Positions 1-7,009 of a stretch of 14,615 nt of DNA are shown here, piece by piece (the first letter of the stretch is position 1; each line of letters begins with the position of its first letter). The notes below the pieces were generated by a model, which saw nothing but the letters and a program-made list of their open reading frames with translations, was not told the DNA's origin and did no database searches. A program made the position numbers and the translations under genes. The stretch is from Lachnospiraceae bacterium (GTDB taxonomy: Bacteria; Bacillota_A; Clostridia; Lachnospirales; Lachnospiraceae), in the NCBI GenBank assembly GCA_017542725.1, contig JAFXWR010000298.1, forward strand, positions 1 to 14,615. The letters are read 5' to 3'.

Positions 1-10
1 AGTAGTGTTT

Positions 11-1021
11 ATGGAAAATAATTTTGAAAAACAAGCAGAAATAGTACTTTATCATACCGATAACAGTGACATATCGGTAAATGCTATAATTAAGGATGAA
101 ACTATATGGCTGACACAAAAGGCAATGGCTGATGTATTTGGGTGCAGCAGCGATAATATTTCTTTACACTTAAAGAATATATATAATGAGGGGGAACTTG
201 ATAAAGATTCAACTACCGAGGAATCCTCGGTAGTTCAAAAAGAGGGCAACCGTGACATAAAAAGGACACAAAACTTTTATAATTTGGATGCTATAATTGC
301 TGTGGGATACCGCGTAAATTCCAAAGAAGCCACTAAATTTCGTATATGGGCAACATCAATATTAAAAGAATACATAAAAAAAGGCTATGTATTAAACGAT
401 GAAAAATTGAAAAAAGGTGCTAATATATTTGGAAAAGATTATTTTAGAGAGTTATTAGAAAGAATTAGATCAATTAGGGCAAGCGAACGGAGAATATGGC
501 AACAAATAACAGATATTTTTGCTGAGTGTAGTATTGATTATGATAAAGATTCAGATATAACTAAAGAGTTTTATGCAACAGTACAAAATAAATTTCATTA
601 TGCTATAACAGGTAAAACTGCTCCAGAGATTATTGTTGAAAATGCTGACCACACAAAAGAACATATGGGACTTAAAACTTGGAAGAACTCGCCAGATGGG
701 AGAATTTTAAAATCAGATACTGTTGTGGCAAAAAATTATTTACAACTTGATGAAATAAGAAGGTTAGAAAGATTGGTAGCAGGATATTTTGACTATGTAG
801 AAGATATTGTAGAAAGAGAAAACACTTTTACGATGAAAGAGTTTGCAGCAAGTGTGAATGAATTTATAAGTTTTAGAAAATATGATGTATTAAAAGATAA
901 AGGTAAAGTTACTAGAGAAGATGCTAATAAAAAAGCATATAATGAGTATGATGTATTTAACAGAACTCAAAAACTTGATTCAGATTTTGATAAGTTTATT
1001 AAAAATAATAAATTAGTTTAA
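11..1021 (+). CDS. RhuM family protein (putative DNA-binding, accessory)
   Basis: Product of 336 aa if it begins at the ATG at 11; a GTG two codons earlier (5) is also possible, and the ribosome binding site lies at or beyond the window edge. The protein matches the RhuM family (named after a Salmonella pathogenicity-island gene; biochemical role unknown). Visible landmarks are an N-terminal helix-turn-helix-like stretch at residues 33-57 (WLTQKAMADVFG followed by SDNISLHLKNI), the family block FYNLDAIIAVGYRV at 89-102, FRIWAT at 110-115, and a charged helical C-terminal half ending near DFDKFIKNNK. The length is normal and the frame intact. RhuM genes are known accessory genes, often found near restriction-modification or toxin genes. 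Here a PIN-domain toxin follows 21 bases downstream, so co-transcription is likely. A DNA-binding or antitoxin-like role is inference only. Confidence 0.85.
   Translation: MENNFEKQAEIVLYHTDNSDISVNAIIKDETIWLTQKAMADVFGCSSDNISLHLKNIYNEGELDKDSTTEESSVVQKEGNRDIKRTQNFYNLDAIIAVGYRVNSKEATKFRIWATSILKEYIKKGYVLNDEKLKKGANIFGKDYFRELLERIRSIRASERRIWQQITDIFAECSIDYDKDSDITKEFYATVQNKFHYAITGKTAPEIIVENADHTKEHMGLKTWKNSPDGRILKSDTVVAKNYLQLDEIRRLERLVAGYFDYVEDIVERENTFTMKEFAASVNEFISFRKYDVLKDKGKVTREDANKKAYNEYDVFNRTQKLDSDFDKFIKNNKLV
211..235. repeat. Perfect 12-bp palindrome with 1-base centre inside rhuM
   Basis: Arms 211-222 (AACTACCGAGGA) and 224-235 (TCCTCGGTAGTT) are exact reverse complements around a single A at 223. 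The sequence encodes residues S67-V75 of the RhuM protein and is more G/C-rich than its surroundings. A one-base centre suits a dyad protein-binding site better than an RNA hairpin, although the RNA could fold with a few pairs opened. Function is unknown. Confidence 0.8.
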
Positions 1022-1042
1022 TAGTGATAAGAGAGATATGTT

Positions 1043-1441
1043 ATGATTTATATGTTAGATACAAGTATTTGCATTTACATAATTAAGAAAAAACCTGTCA
1101 AAGTACTGGATAAGCTTAAAAGAATCAAAAATGATAGCATTTGCATTTCAAGTATTACTTATAGTGAATTGCTATATGGGGCTTACAAGAGTGAGAATGT
1201 GGCTAAAAACTTACTTGCACTTACTATGTTTTTGTCAAATATTGATATATTGCCGTATGATGAAAGTTCATCAATTGATTATGGAATGTTAAGGGCAAAG
1301 GTAGAAAAAAGAGGAACGGCGATAGGCTCACTTGATATGTTAATTGCTGCTCATGCAGTAGAAACAAAGTCAATACTTGTTACAAACAATGTAAAAGAGT
1401 TTGAACGAATTGAGCATTTGAAGGTGGAAAAATGGGTGTGA
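1043..1441 (+). CDS. vapC: VapC-like PIN-domain ribonuclease toxin
   Basis: 132 aa, the usual length for a VapC toxin. PIN-domain acidic residues are in the expected order: D6 in MLDTSICI, E42 in TYSELLYG and D98 in GSLDMLIAAHA, followed by LVTNNVKEF (112-120), the usual C-terminal family motif. These residues bind Mg2+ or Mn2+ in VapC enzymes, which cut tRNA or rRNA in the cytoplasm. The ATG at 1043 has GAGAG at 1031-1035 upstream. The odd point is the missing VapB: a short DNA-binding antitoxin gene normally lies directly upstream, but here the preceding gene is rhuM, ending 21 bases before. Either the antitoxin was lost, it is encoded elsewhere, or RhuM has taken that role (inference). The catalytic set looks intact, so the protein is probably active. 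Target specificity cannot be read from the sequence. Confidence 0.88.
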   Translation: MIYMLDTSICIYIIKKKPVKVLDKLKRIKNDSICISSITYSELLYGAYKSENVAKNLLALTMFLSNIDILPYDESSSIDYGMLRAKVEKRGTAIGSLDMLIAAHAVETKSILVTNNVKEFERIEHLKVEKWV

Positions 1442-1470
1442 GAGACGAGAAGATTTCATAAAATTTTCAC

Positions 1471-1499
1471 TTACACAAAAAAATTTAATTTGTTATAAT
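1471..1499 (+). promoter_or_regulatory. Extended -10 promoter for the tannase-like gene
   Basis: TATAAT at 1494-1499 is preceded by TG at 1491-1492, giving an extended -10 (TGNTATAAT). The -35 position, 17 bases upstream (TTACAC at 1471-1476), is poor, which is typical of extended -10 promoters. Predicted transcription start is near 1506, giving a leader of about 65 bases. No factor-independent terminator separates this from vapC, so some read-through is possible. Confidence 0.6.
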
Positions 1500-1530
1500 G
1501 GTGGTATATTTTAGAAAGGATAGGTTGTTG

Positions 1531-1555
1531 GTTGTAAAATCTAAGATTTAACAAC
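1531..1555 (+). promoter_or_regulatory. Leader hairpin before the tannase-like gene
   Basis: GTTGT (1531-1535) and AAATC (1537-1541) pair with GATTT (1545-1549) and ACAAC (1551-1555), with one A-A mismatch (1536/1550) and a TAA loop. The hairpin ends 15 bases before the start codon, in a region without a clear Shine-Dalgarno sequence. It has no U-tract, so it is not a terminator. A role in translation or mRNA stability is inference. Confidence 0.45.
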
Positions 1556-1570
1556 AGCATAGAAATTAAT

Positions 1571-3478
1571 ATGAAAAGAAAAATTTGTGGCATTTTAATA
1601 CTAGTTGCTATGTCATTACTTGCATCATGTACAAATACTAAGGTTGCTTCAACTAATCAAAATGTTGAAGAAACAAAAAAAGAGGAAGTCGCAGAAACCG
1701 TAGAGGCAGTAAAGGCTTCGGACTACGTTGAAGGTATTGCGAATAAAAACATTGACCCAAAAATATACCTTGATTACGAGGCTGGAATAAATGCAAAAGT
1801 TTATAAATGGATTAAAAGTGACGATGGTAAATATTATACATTTGCATATATTGATGAGAGCGGTGAGCCTGTAAAATCAGCCGAAGCTGCTATCAATGTC
1901 GGAGCAAACAATAAAGAAAGTATCGACAACGGCAAGAGTGGCAACGGATCACAAGGTGGAAGAGCCGAAGGCGGTATGCCAAATGCTATGCCGGGCGGCA
2001 TGATGGAAATGATGAGAAAAAATGCTGAGGTGCTAAGAGGTGTATACATCAATGCTAACATTACAAATTTAAATTACCAAACGATGCTTATCTATGCGCC
2101 AGCAGAATATTTTGATGTTGACGAATCTGGAAATGTAACAAGTATAAATTATGAAAATATTAAAAATGGTTACACTGCAAAAACTGCTCCGATAGTATTT
2201 CTAAATGAATGCGGTGGTTGGAGGTCAAGCTCTCCAAGATCATGTGAGACATCATACATTGATGAAGGTTTCGTGTATGTGACATGCGGAGCAAGAAGTC
2301 GTGACGCAATGAATGATGACAATACTCTTCATACAGGAAAAGCTCCTATGCAAATGGCAGATTTAAAATCAGGTGTTATAGAACTTAGGGCAAATGACAA
2401 AGTAATTCCTGGCGATAAAGATAAAATAATTTCTATCGGTACTTCTGGCGGTGGACAGATGAGTTCAATATTTGGTGCGTCAGGTGACATGAAAGAGTAT
2501 TATCCATATATGTATGATGCTGGCACACTTGGTGTTACAAAAAATTCAGATGGAACTTATGATAGTGCATTTAAGGACAGCATATTTGCAGCTCAAAATT
2601 ATTGTCCGATAGCTGACATTGAAAATGCAGATTTAGCTTATGCTTGGTGGTGGGTAGACTTGGTTGATGATGGCGGTATTTACAATGGTAAGATAACTGA
2701 TTTTGAGAAAAGACTTCAAGAGTTGGAAGCAAATGCATATATTGAATATTTAAATTCTCTGAAGCTAAAAGATGAAGCTGGAAATGATTTAACTTTGACT
2801 GGACTTAGAAGTGGAAGTTACTATGATGCTATATTAAATAATATTTCTGAAGCATTAAATCAATATGTTGCAAATGGTGAGCTTGATGTCGAAGAAACTG
2901 ATGATAATAAATCTTGGCTTACAAAAGATAAAGATGGAAATTATATTGTGACAGATTTAAAAGGATTTATGATAGGTACTGGACTCGTAAGTAAGAGAAA
3001 TAAAGCAATCCCAGGATTTGATGCTAAAGATAAATCAGCAGAAAACAATGCATTTGGCAAACCTGAGGATGATACAGTGCATTTTTCTAAATCAGTTGCA
3101 ACTATTATGAAGAATAATTATGAAGAGTTGTCAAAACTTGATGGATTTAACAAGGAATATGTTGACTCATATATAAAAGATGCACTTGATGGAGAAAATG
3201 CTGATTACATTGCAAATCAAACGCATTTACTAAATGCTACACACATATTACTTGGATATGACGGTCTAAAAACTGTGAACCCAGTAAAATATTATAGAAA
3301 TAGAAGTGGCACAGCAGATCAACATACATCATTTGGAATAGGATTTAACATACTTACAGCAGCGAGAATGCAGGGAATTGATGTTGACTATAGCCTTGTA
3401 TGGAATATGACCCACGGGTCAAATGAAGGAACGACGACAGGGACATTCATTGACTGGGTGAATAAGATTTGTAAGTGA
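1571..3478 (+). CDS. Secreted tannase-like (subtype B) alpha/beta hydrolase lipoprotein
   Basis: 635 aa. The N-terminus is a lipoprotein signal peptide (MKRK, hydrophobic run, LLASC with C20), so the mature enzyme should be anchored outside the membrane. A Ser/Thr/Glu-rich linker to about residue 50 and a Gly/Met-rich loop at about 115-145 precede the hydrolase core. Candidate catalytic residues are S292 in GTSGGG, D583 in SGTADQHTS and H615 in WNMTHG. The 32-residue D-to-H spacing equals that of the Asp/His pair in Lactobacillus plantarum tannase as I recall it. Known family members cut gallate esters of plant tannins; the true substrate here could be another ester. The ATG at 1571 is chosen because it starts the signal peptide, though only a weak AGAAA lies upstream. 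The gene stands alone with its own promoter. A feruloyl esterase or general carboxylesterase activity is the main alternative. Confidence 0.8.
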   Translation: MKRKICGILILVAMSLLASCTNTKVASTNQNVEETKKEEVAETVEAVKASDYVEGIANKNIDPKIYLDYEAGINAKVYKWIKSDDGKYYTFAYIDESGEPVKSAEAAINVGANNKESIDNGKSGNGSQGGRAEGGMPNAMPGGMMEMMRKNAEVLRGVYINANITNLNYQTMLIYAPAEYFDVDESGNVTSINYENIKNGYTAKTAPIVFLNECGGWRSSSPRSCETSYIDEGFVYVTCGARSRDAMNDDNTLHTGKAPMQMADLKSGVIELRANDKVIPGDKDKIISIGTSGGGQMSSIFGASGDMKEYYPYMYDAGTLGVTKNSDGTYDSAFKDSIFAAQNYCPIADIENADLAYAWWWVDLVDDGGIYNGKITDFEKRLQELEANAYIEYLNSLKLKDEAGNDLTLTGLRSGSYYDAILNNISEALNQYVANGELDVEETDDNKSWLTKDKDGNYIVTDLKGFMIGTGLVSKRNKAIPGFDAKDKSAENNAFGKPEDDTVHFSKSVATIMKNNYEELSKLDGFNKEYVDSYIKDALDGENADYIANQTHLLNATHILLGYDGLKTVNPVKYYRNRSGTADQHTSFGIGFNILTAARMQGIDVDYSLVWNMTHGSNEGTTTGTFIDWVNKICK

Positions 3479-3494
3479 ACTAAGGGTATAATGT

Positions 3495-3522
3495 TTGCAA
3501 AATTTGTCTAATTGTGTATAAT
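3495..3522 (+). promoter_or_regulatory. Sigma-A-type promoter for the DUF5678-like/retropepsin pair
   Basis: TTGCAA at 3495-3500 and TATAAT at 3517-3522 are separated by 16 bases. A second, overlapping TATAAT is at 3522-3527 with less favourable spacing (21). The site lies 37 bases or more upstream of the ATG at 3559, which has a strong AGGAGGG at 3546-3552. Confidence 0.65.
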
Positions 3523-3558
3523 ATAATTGTAGTACATTTTATACGAGGAGGGTAGTAT

Positions 3559-3801
3559 ATGGGATTATCAAATATGCAAAAAGATGACTTTAAATGGTAT
3601 ACAGAAAATTTTGATGAGTTATATAAGAAATACGGCAAAACTTTTGTTGTGATTAGTGGAAAAAAAGTAATTGGAAATTATCCTACGGAAGCTGAAGGGG
3701 TTCATTCAATGGATGATAAAAATATAGATTTCATTGTTCAAGAGTGCGCCCCAACTAAAGAGGAAATAATGGGTGTAGTGACAACTATGCATTTTATGTA
3801 A
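3559..3801 (+). CDS. Small DUF5678-like protein
   Basis: 80 aa with a near-consensus ribosome binding site (AGGAGGG at 3546-3552, six bases before the ATG). The sequence resembles the DUF5678 group of small proteins: WYTENFDELYKKYGKTFVV (residues 13-31), then KKVIGNYPTEAEG and a C-terminal FIVQECAPTKEE. There is no signal peptide or membrane segment, so it is probably cytoplasmic. Function is unknown. It is followed 9 bases later by a retropepsin-like protease gene in the same transcript. From memory, such small proteins are recurrently paired with bacterial aspartyl-protease-like genes, suggesting that they work together as partner, substrate or regulator (inference). Family assignment is by motif recognition and was not tested by a search. 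Confidence 0.7.
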   Translation: MGLSNMQKDDFKWYTENFDELYKKYGKTFVVISGKKVIGNYPTEAEGVHSMDDKNIDFIVQECAPTKEEIMGVVTTMHFM

Positions 3802-3810
3802 GGGGTTATA

Positions 3811-4215
3811 ATGGCAATATTAAGTGAAAATTATGGAAAAGTAGTTGACAGAATCATTACAAGTGTGAAGATTAATGAATTGGAAATTGCAAGAGCATTA
3901 TGGGATACTGGTGCAAATTGTTGTTGTATATCATATGATCTAGTTAAAAAGTTAAATTTAAAGCCCATAGGAGCTATGCCAATTGCGACTCCATCAGGTA
4001 CTGCAATATATAATAAATATATGATTAATATAGAATTGTCAAATGGAACCTTACTCAATGATGTAACTGTATGTGAATCTGAAATAGGCGCACAGAAACT
4101 CGATTTAATAATAGGTATGAACATAATAAATAAAGGAGACTTTGCTATTAGTAATTTTAATAGTGAAACTAAGTTTTCTTTTAGAATACCAACTTCAGCA
4201 AATATTGAGTTATAG
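3811..4215 (+). CDS. Retropepsin-like aspartic protease
   Basis: 134 aa, the size of a single retropepsin-type lobe that would need to dimerise to form an active site. The catalytic motif is D32-T33-G34-A35, in ALWDTGANCCCIS, and the second family landmark LDLIIGMNII matches the hydrophobic-hydrophobic-Gly segment supporting the fold. The C-terminal GDFAISNF and FSFRIP are also typical of this bacterial family. The ATG at 3811 follows AGGGG (3801-3805) that begins on the last base of the upstream stop codon. No signal peptide is present, so it is probably cytoplasmic. Three consecutive cysteines (C37-C39) directly after the catalytic loop are unusual and might make activity redox-sensitive (inference). 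It sits in a two-gene unit with the DUF5678-like gene. Substrate is unknown. Confidence 0.8.
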   Translation: MAILSENYGKVVDRIITSVKINELEIARALWDTGANCCCISYDLVKKLNLKPIGAMPIATPSGTAIYNKYMINIELSNGTLLNDVTVCESEIGAQKLDLIIGMNIINKGDFAISNFNSETKFSFRIPTSANIEL

Positions 4216-4301
4216 GATTAAGATTTAGGGCGTTTATAATAAAGTATGGTCGTAAGGCCTATTTTTATTATTTACCTAACTTTATAAATAAGGAGAAAAC
4301 T

Positions 4302-5483
4302 ATGAGAAAGATTATAGCATTTATAGCAATAACAATAATGATTCTAGATGTAATTGCTTGTTCTTCAAAAGCAAAAGATACTGGAAAATTTAGGGTTGTG
4401 GATGGCAAAGAATTATTTTATAATGGGGATGAGCAAATAATAGATAGATTAGTTACATTTGAAGGAGAAAAGTACTATATCAAAGAAGATGGGACAAAAG
4501 TTAAGAATGATTGGGCTATAATTGATAATGATGGTACGTATGCATATTTTGGTGCAAAAGGGATTATGGTGAAATCATCTTTATGGACAATAAATAATAA
4601 CTTGTTTATATTTGATAACGATGGTAAATATGTAAACAATGGATTGACAAAATTTAATAATGATACATATTATGCAACAAAAGATGGATATTTATTAAGG
4701 AATCAATTTAAAATTATAGATGGTTCTGACTACTATTTTGACGAAAATGGAAAGCAAAAAATTATATCTACGCCATCATGGGTTAATAATGTTAATAATA
4801 ATGGGTTAGGCGATTTGCAGTCAGGCTACTATTATTTAGATGAAAAAGGCCAAAGAGTGAAAAACACTTGGGTAGATAAATATTATTTGCAAGATACTGG
4901 ATTAATGGCAACAAACAAATGGATAGGTACTGGGGAAAGCAGGGTGTATGTTGGAGCAGATGGAAAGAAAGAAACAGATTATAAAGAAGTAGTTAAGTTA
5001 GTAAAAGATATATTGAGCACGTCAAATAATACTGCAAACAAAGATATTAAGGAAACATGGAAATTGGATTATTATGTAGATAAATTTGGTGATGATATAT
5101 CTGAGAAGTATATTTCTGGTATCTTTGATGGTAAGTTTAATAATAATATATTTAAGAATCAAGATTGCGAGTTTAAGTTTTTGATAGGAAAAGATTATAT
5201 AGATATGATGATGTTTGAATATGGTACTAAACAGTTTGAAAATCAAATCGCAACATTAGATGTAAACATCAAGAATCAATATGGACTTGTTCTTGAATGC
5301 AAAGGTTATTTTGATATGGATAGAATGAGTTTTGATAGTGCTGGAACAGAGTTTTTACTTAATGCACTTAAGAATCCTGGCAATATTAAAATTTTAGTAG
5401 ATTCAGACGATGTTAATATTAATAAGTATTTAGTAGAAATACAAAGTGATAATTTTGCAACTATTTATGCAAGTTTGAGTTAA
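4302..5483 (+). CDS. Lipoprotein with cell-wall-binding-like repeats
   Basis: 393 aa with a lipoprotein signal peptide ending VIAC (C20), so it is predicted to be surface-anchored. Residues about 29-226 hold degenerate repeats rich in Tyr, Trp, Gly and Asp/Asn-Gly turns (such as YYIKEDGTKVKNDW, IFDNDGKYVNNG and YYFDENGKQ). They resemble the choline- or glucan-binding repeats of Gram-positive surface proteins but are divergent. Residues about 245-393 form a separate, apparently globular domain starting at WKLDYYVDKFGD, a type I associate with other clostridial lipoproteins but cannot name. No catalytic motif is visible. The start is clear: AGGAGA at 4291-4296, five bases before the ATG. The gene ends at a strong terminator and is convergent with the liv operon. 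A role in envelope binding or adhesion is inference. Confidence 0.7.
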   Translation: MRKIIAFIAITIMILDVIACSSKAKDTGKFRVVDGKELFYNGDEQIIDRLVTFEGEKYYIKEDGTKVKNDWAIIDNDGTYAYFGAKGIMVKSSLWTINNNLFIFDNDGKYVNNGLTKFNNDTYYATKDGYLLRNQFKIIDGSDYYFDENGKQKIISTPSWVNNVNNNGLGDLQSGYYYLDEKGQRVKNTWVDKYYLQDTGLMATNKWIGTGESRVYVGADGKKETDYKEVVKLVKDILSTSNNTANKDIKETWKLDYYVDKFGDDISEKYISGIFDGKFNNNIFKNQDCEFKFLIGKDYIDMMMFEYGTKQFENQIATLDVNIKNQYGLVLECKGYFDMDRMSFDSAGTEFLLNALKNPGNIKILVDSDDVNINKYLVEIQSDNFATIYASLS

Positions 5484-5499
5484 AACTAATTAATAACTT

Positions 5500-5528
5500 A
5501 AAAAGAAGCCATTTTTGGCTTCTTTTTT
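5500..5528. terminator. Bidirectional intrinsic terminator between the lipoprotein gene and livF
   Basis: A perfect 12-bp stem (5500-5511 with 5516-5527) around a TTTT loop, with an A-run on one side and a T-run on the other. It can therefore end transcription from both directions. Its right edge overlaps the livF stop codon (complement of 5527-5529), so the two convergent genes share a single compact terminator. Confidence 0.92.
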
Positions 5529-6237
5529 ATTCTCCTAGATAAGAAGACTTTATAACCGGGTCATTTAACAATTCTTTTGGATTTCCTTCTTTAACAATCT
5601 TACCTGTCTCAAGGACATAAGCTTTACTTGCTATTGATAGAGCCTTTTTTGCATTTTGCTCAACAAGTAAGATTGACACACCTTCTTTATGAACTTCTTG
5701 TATTATGTCAAAAATAGTATTTACATAGATAGGAGAGAGTCCCATCGATGGCTCATCAAGGAAGAGAAGTTTTGGTTTTGACATAAGTGCTCTTCCAACT
5801 GCAAGCATTTGTTGTTCGCCACCAGATAGAGTTCCTGCAAGTTGCTTTGACCTCTCTTTTAGTATTGGGAATTTTTTATAAACATTTTCTAAACTCTCAT
5901 CAATCTCATCTTTAGAATTTCTTGTAAATGCTCCAAGTTTAAGATTTTGAAGTACTGAAAGTTTTGCGAAAATTCTTCTTCCTTCAGGTACATGTGCTAT
6001 ACCACTATACACTAACTTATGATTTAAATGGTGAGAAATATCTTTTCCATCATACTTTACTTTACCAGTTTTAAGTGGAACTATGCCAGTTAAAGTTTGG
6101 AGGATGGTTGTTTTACCTGCGCCATTTGCTCCAATCAAAGTTACTATATCACCTTCGTCTACTGTGAAACTAATATCTTTTACTGCATGTATCATACCGT
6201 AGTATACATTCATTTTTTTTACATCTAATAAAGTCAT
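5527..6237 (-). CDS. livF: Branched-chain amino acid ABC transporter ATPase LivF
   Basis: 236 aa, normal LivF length. It is the second ATPase of the Liv high-affinity leucine/isoleucine/valine importer, acting at the inner face of the membrane. Walker A is GANGAGKT (36-43), the ABC signature LSGGEQQ (137-143) and Walker B LLFLDEP (157-163). The family-typical HVPEGRRIF (82-90) and LLVEQNA separate it from LivG; Gln replaces the usual H-loop His, as is normal in LivF. Translation starts one base after the livG stop, with GGAG inside the end of livG as ribosome binding site, so the two ATPases are probably made in equal amounts by coupling. It is the last gene of the operon, and its stop codon overlaps the bidirectional terminator. 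A related amide or urea importer ATPase is the main alternative. Confidence 0.93.
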   Translation of the reverse strand: MTLLDVKKMNVYYGMIHAVKDISFTVDEGDIVTLIGANGAGKTTILQTLTGIVPLKTGKVKYDGKDISHHLNHKLVYSGIAHVPEGRRIFAKLSVLQNLKLGAFTRNSKDEIDESLENVYKKFPILKERSKQLAGTLSGGEQQMLAVGRALMSKPKLLFLDEPSMGLSPIYVNTIFDIIQEVHKEGVSILLVEQNAKKALSIASKAYVLETGKIVKEGNPKELLNDPVIKSSYLGE

Positions 6238-6238
6238 T

Positions 6239-7009
6239 TTATTCTCCGAGATATGCTTTGATAACTTCTTTATTTTTTAAAACTTCATTTGTCTCACCTT
6301 GAGCTAAAACTTTTCCGAAGTTTAGGACAGTAAGTTCTTCGCATATTCCTTTTACGAGTTTCATATCGTGTTCTATCAATAAAACTGTCATATTGAACTT
6401 ATCTCTTATAAGTCTAATAGTATTCATAAGTTCTTTAGTTTCATTTTCATTCATACCAGCAGCAGGCTCATCGAGTAATAAAACTTTTGGATTGGTTGCT
6501 ATGGCACGAGCTATTTCAAGTTTTCTCTGTTTGCCGTATGGAAGATTAGCCGACTTCATCATAGCATCATTTTCAAGATTAAATACTTTAAGTAGTGCCA
6601 TTGCCTCTTCATCCATAAGTGCTTCATATCGGTGGTATCTTGGAAGTCTAAGTATACCTGAGATGGTCGAATATCTGTATTTGTTTTGAAGAGCGATTTT
6701 TACATTATCATGAACTGTAAGTTTATGGAAAAGTCTTATGTTTTGGAAAGTTCTTGCTATTCCCATCTTATTGATTTCAATAGTATTCTTTCCGTTGATT
6801 TTATTTACTCCATTTAACATTATAGTGCCACTTGTTGGTTTATATACACCAGTTAATAGATTAAATATAGTAGTTTTGCCAGCGCCATTTGGTCCTATAA
6901 GACCATAGAGTTCGTTTTCTCTTATTGATAAGTTAAAGTTCTCTACTGCGTGAAGACCGCCAAATTGAATTGAGAGGTTTTTAACAGAGAGCATAATATT
7001 TTCTTTCAT
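6239..7009 (-). CDS. livG: Branched-chain amino acid ABC transporter ATPase LivG
   Basis: 256 aa. It is the first ATPase of the Liv importer and pairs with LivF under the LivH/LivM channel. Walker A is GPNGAGKT (39-46), the Q-loop is Q89 in TFQNIRLF, the LivG-type signature is LPYGKQRKLEIARA (156-169), Walker B is LLLDEPAAGMN (177-187) and the H-loop His is H214 in IEHD. The signature lacks the usual LSGGQ wording, as is standard for LivG. The ATG directly abuts the livM stop codon, and AAGGAGGG (7024-7017 on this strand) lies seven bases upstream. This strong site supports this start over the methionine at residue 6. Confidence 0.94.
   Translation of the reverse strand: MKENIMLSVKNLSIQFGGLHAVENFNLSIRENELYGLIGPNGAGKTTIFNLLTGVYKPTSGTIMLNGVNKINGKNTIEINKMGIARTFQNIRLFHKLTVHDNVKIALQNKYRYSTISGILRLPRYHRYEALMDEEAMALLKVFNLENDAMMKSANLPYGKQRKLEIARAIATNPKVLLLDEPAAGMNENETKELMNTIRLIRDKFNMTVLLIEHDMKLVKGICEELTVLNFGKVLAQGETNEVLKNKEVIKAYLGE

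Noticed and set aside
1022..1042. A vapB antitoxin gene between rhuM and vapC
   Set aside because: Only 21 bases are available, so no antitoxin gene can be present there, and no small frame overlapping the rhuM end looked like a VapB.
1449..1468. Hairpin GAAGATTT/AAATTTTC after vapC
   Set aside because: Only A/T-rich pairs with one wobble and no U-tract; not convincing as a terminator.
4235..4268. Possible terminator hairpin between the retropepsin gene and the repeat lipoprotein gene
   Set aside because: Seven A/T pairs are followed by a 3x3 internal mismatch and only two G-C pairs; too weak to call, although TATAAT at 4235-4240 might be a promoter element lacking a good -35.
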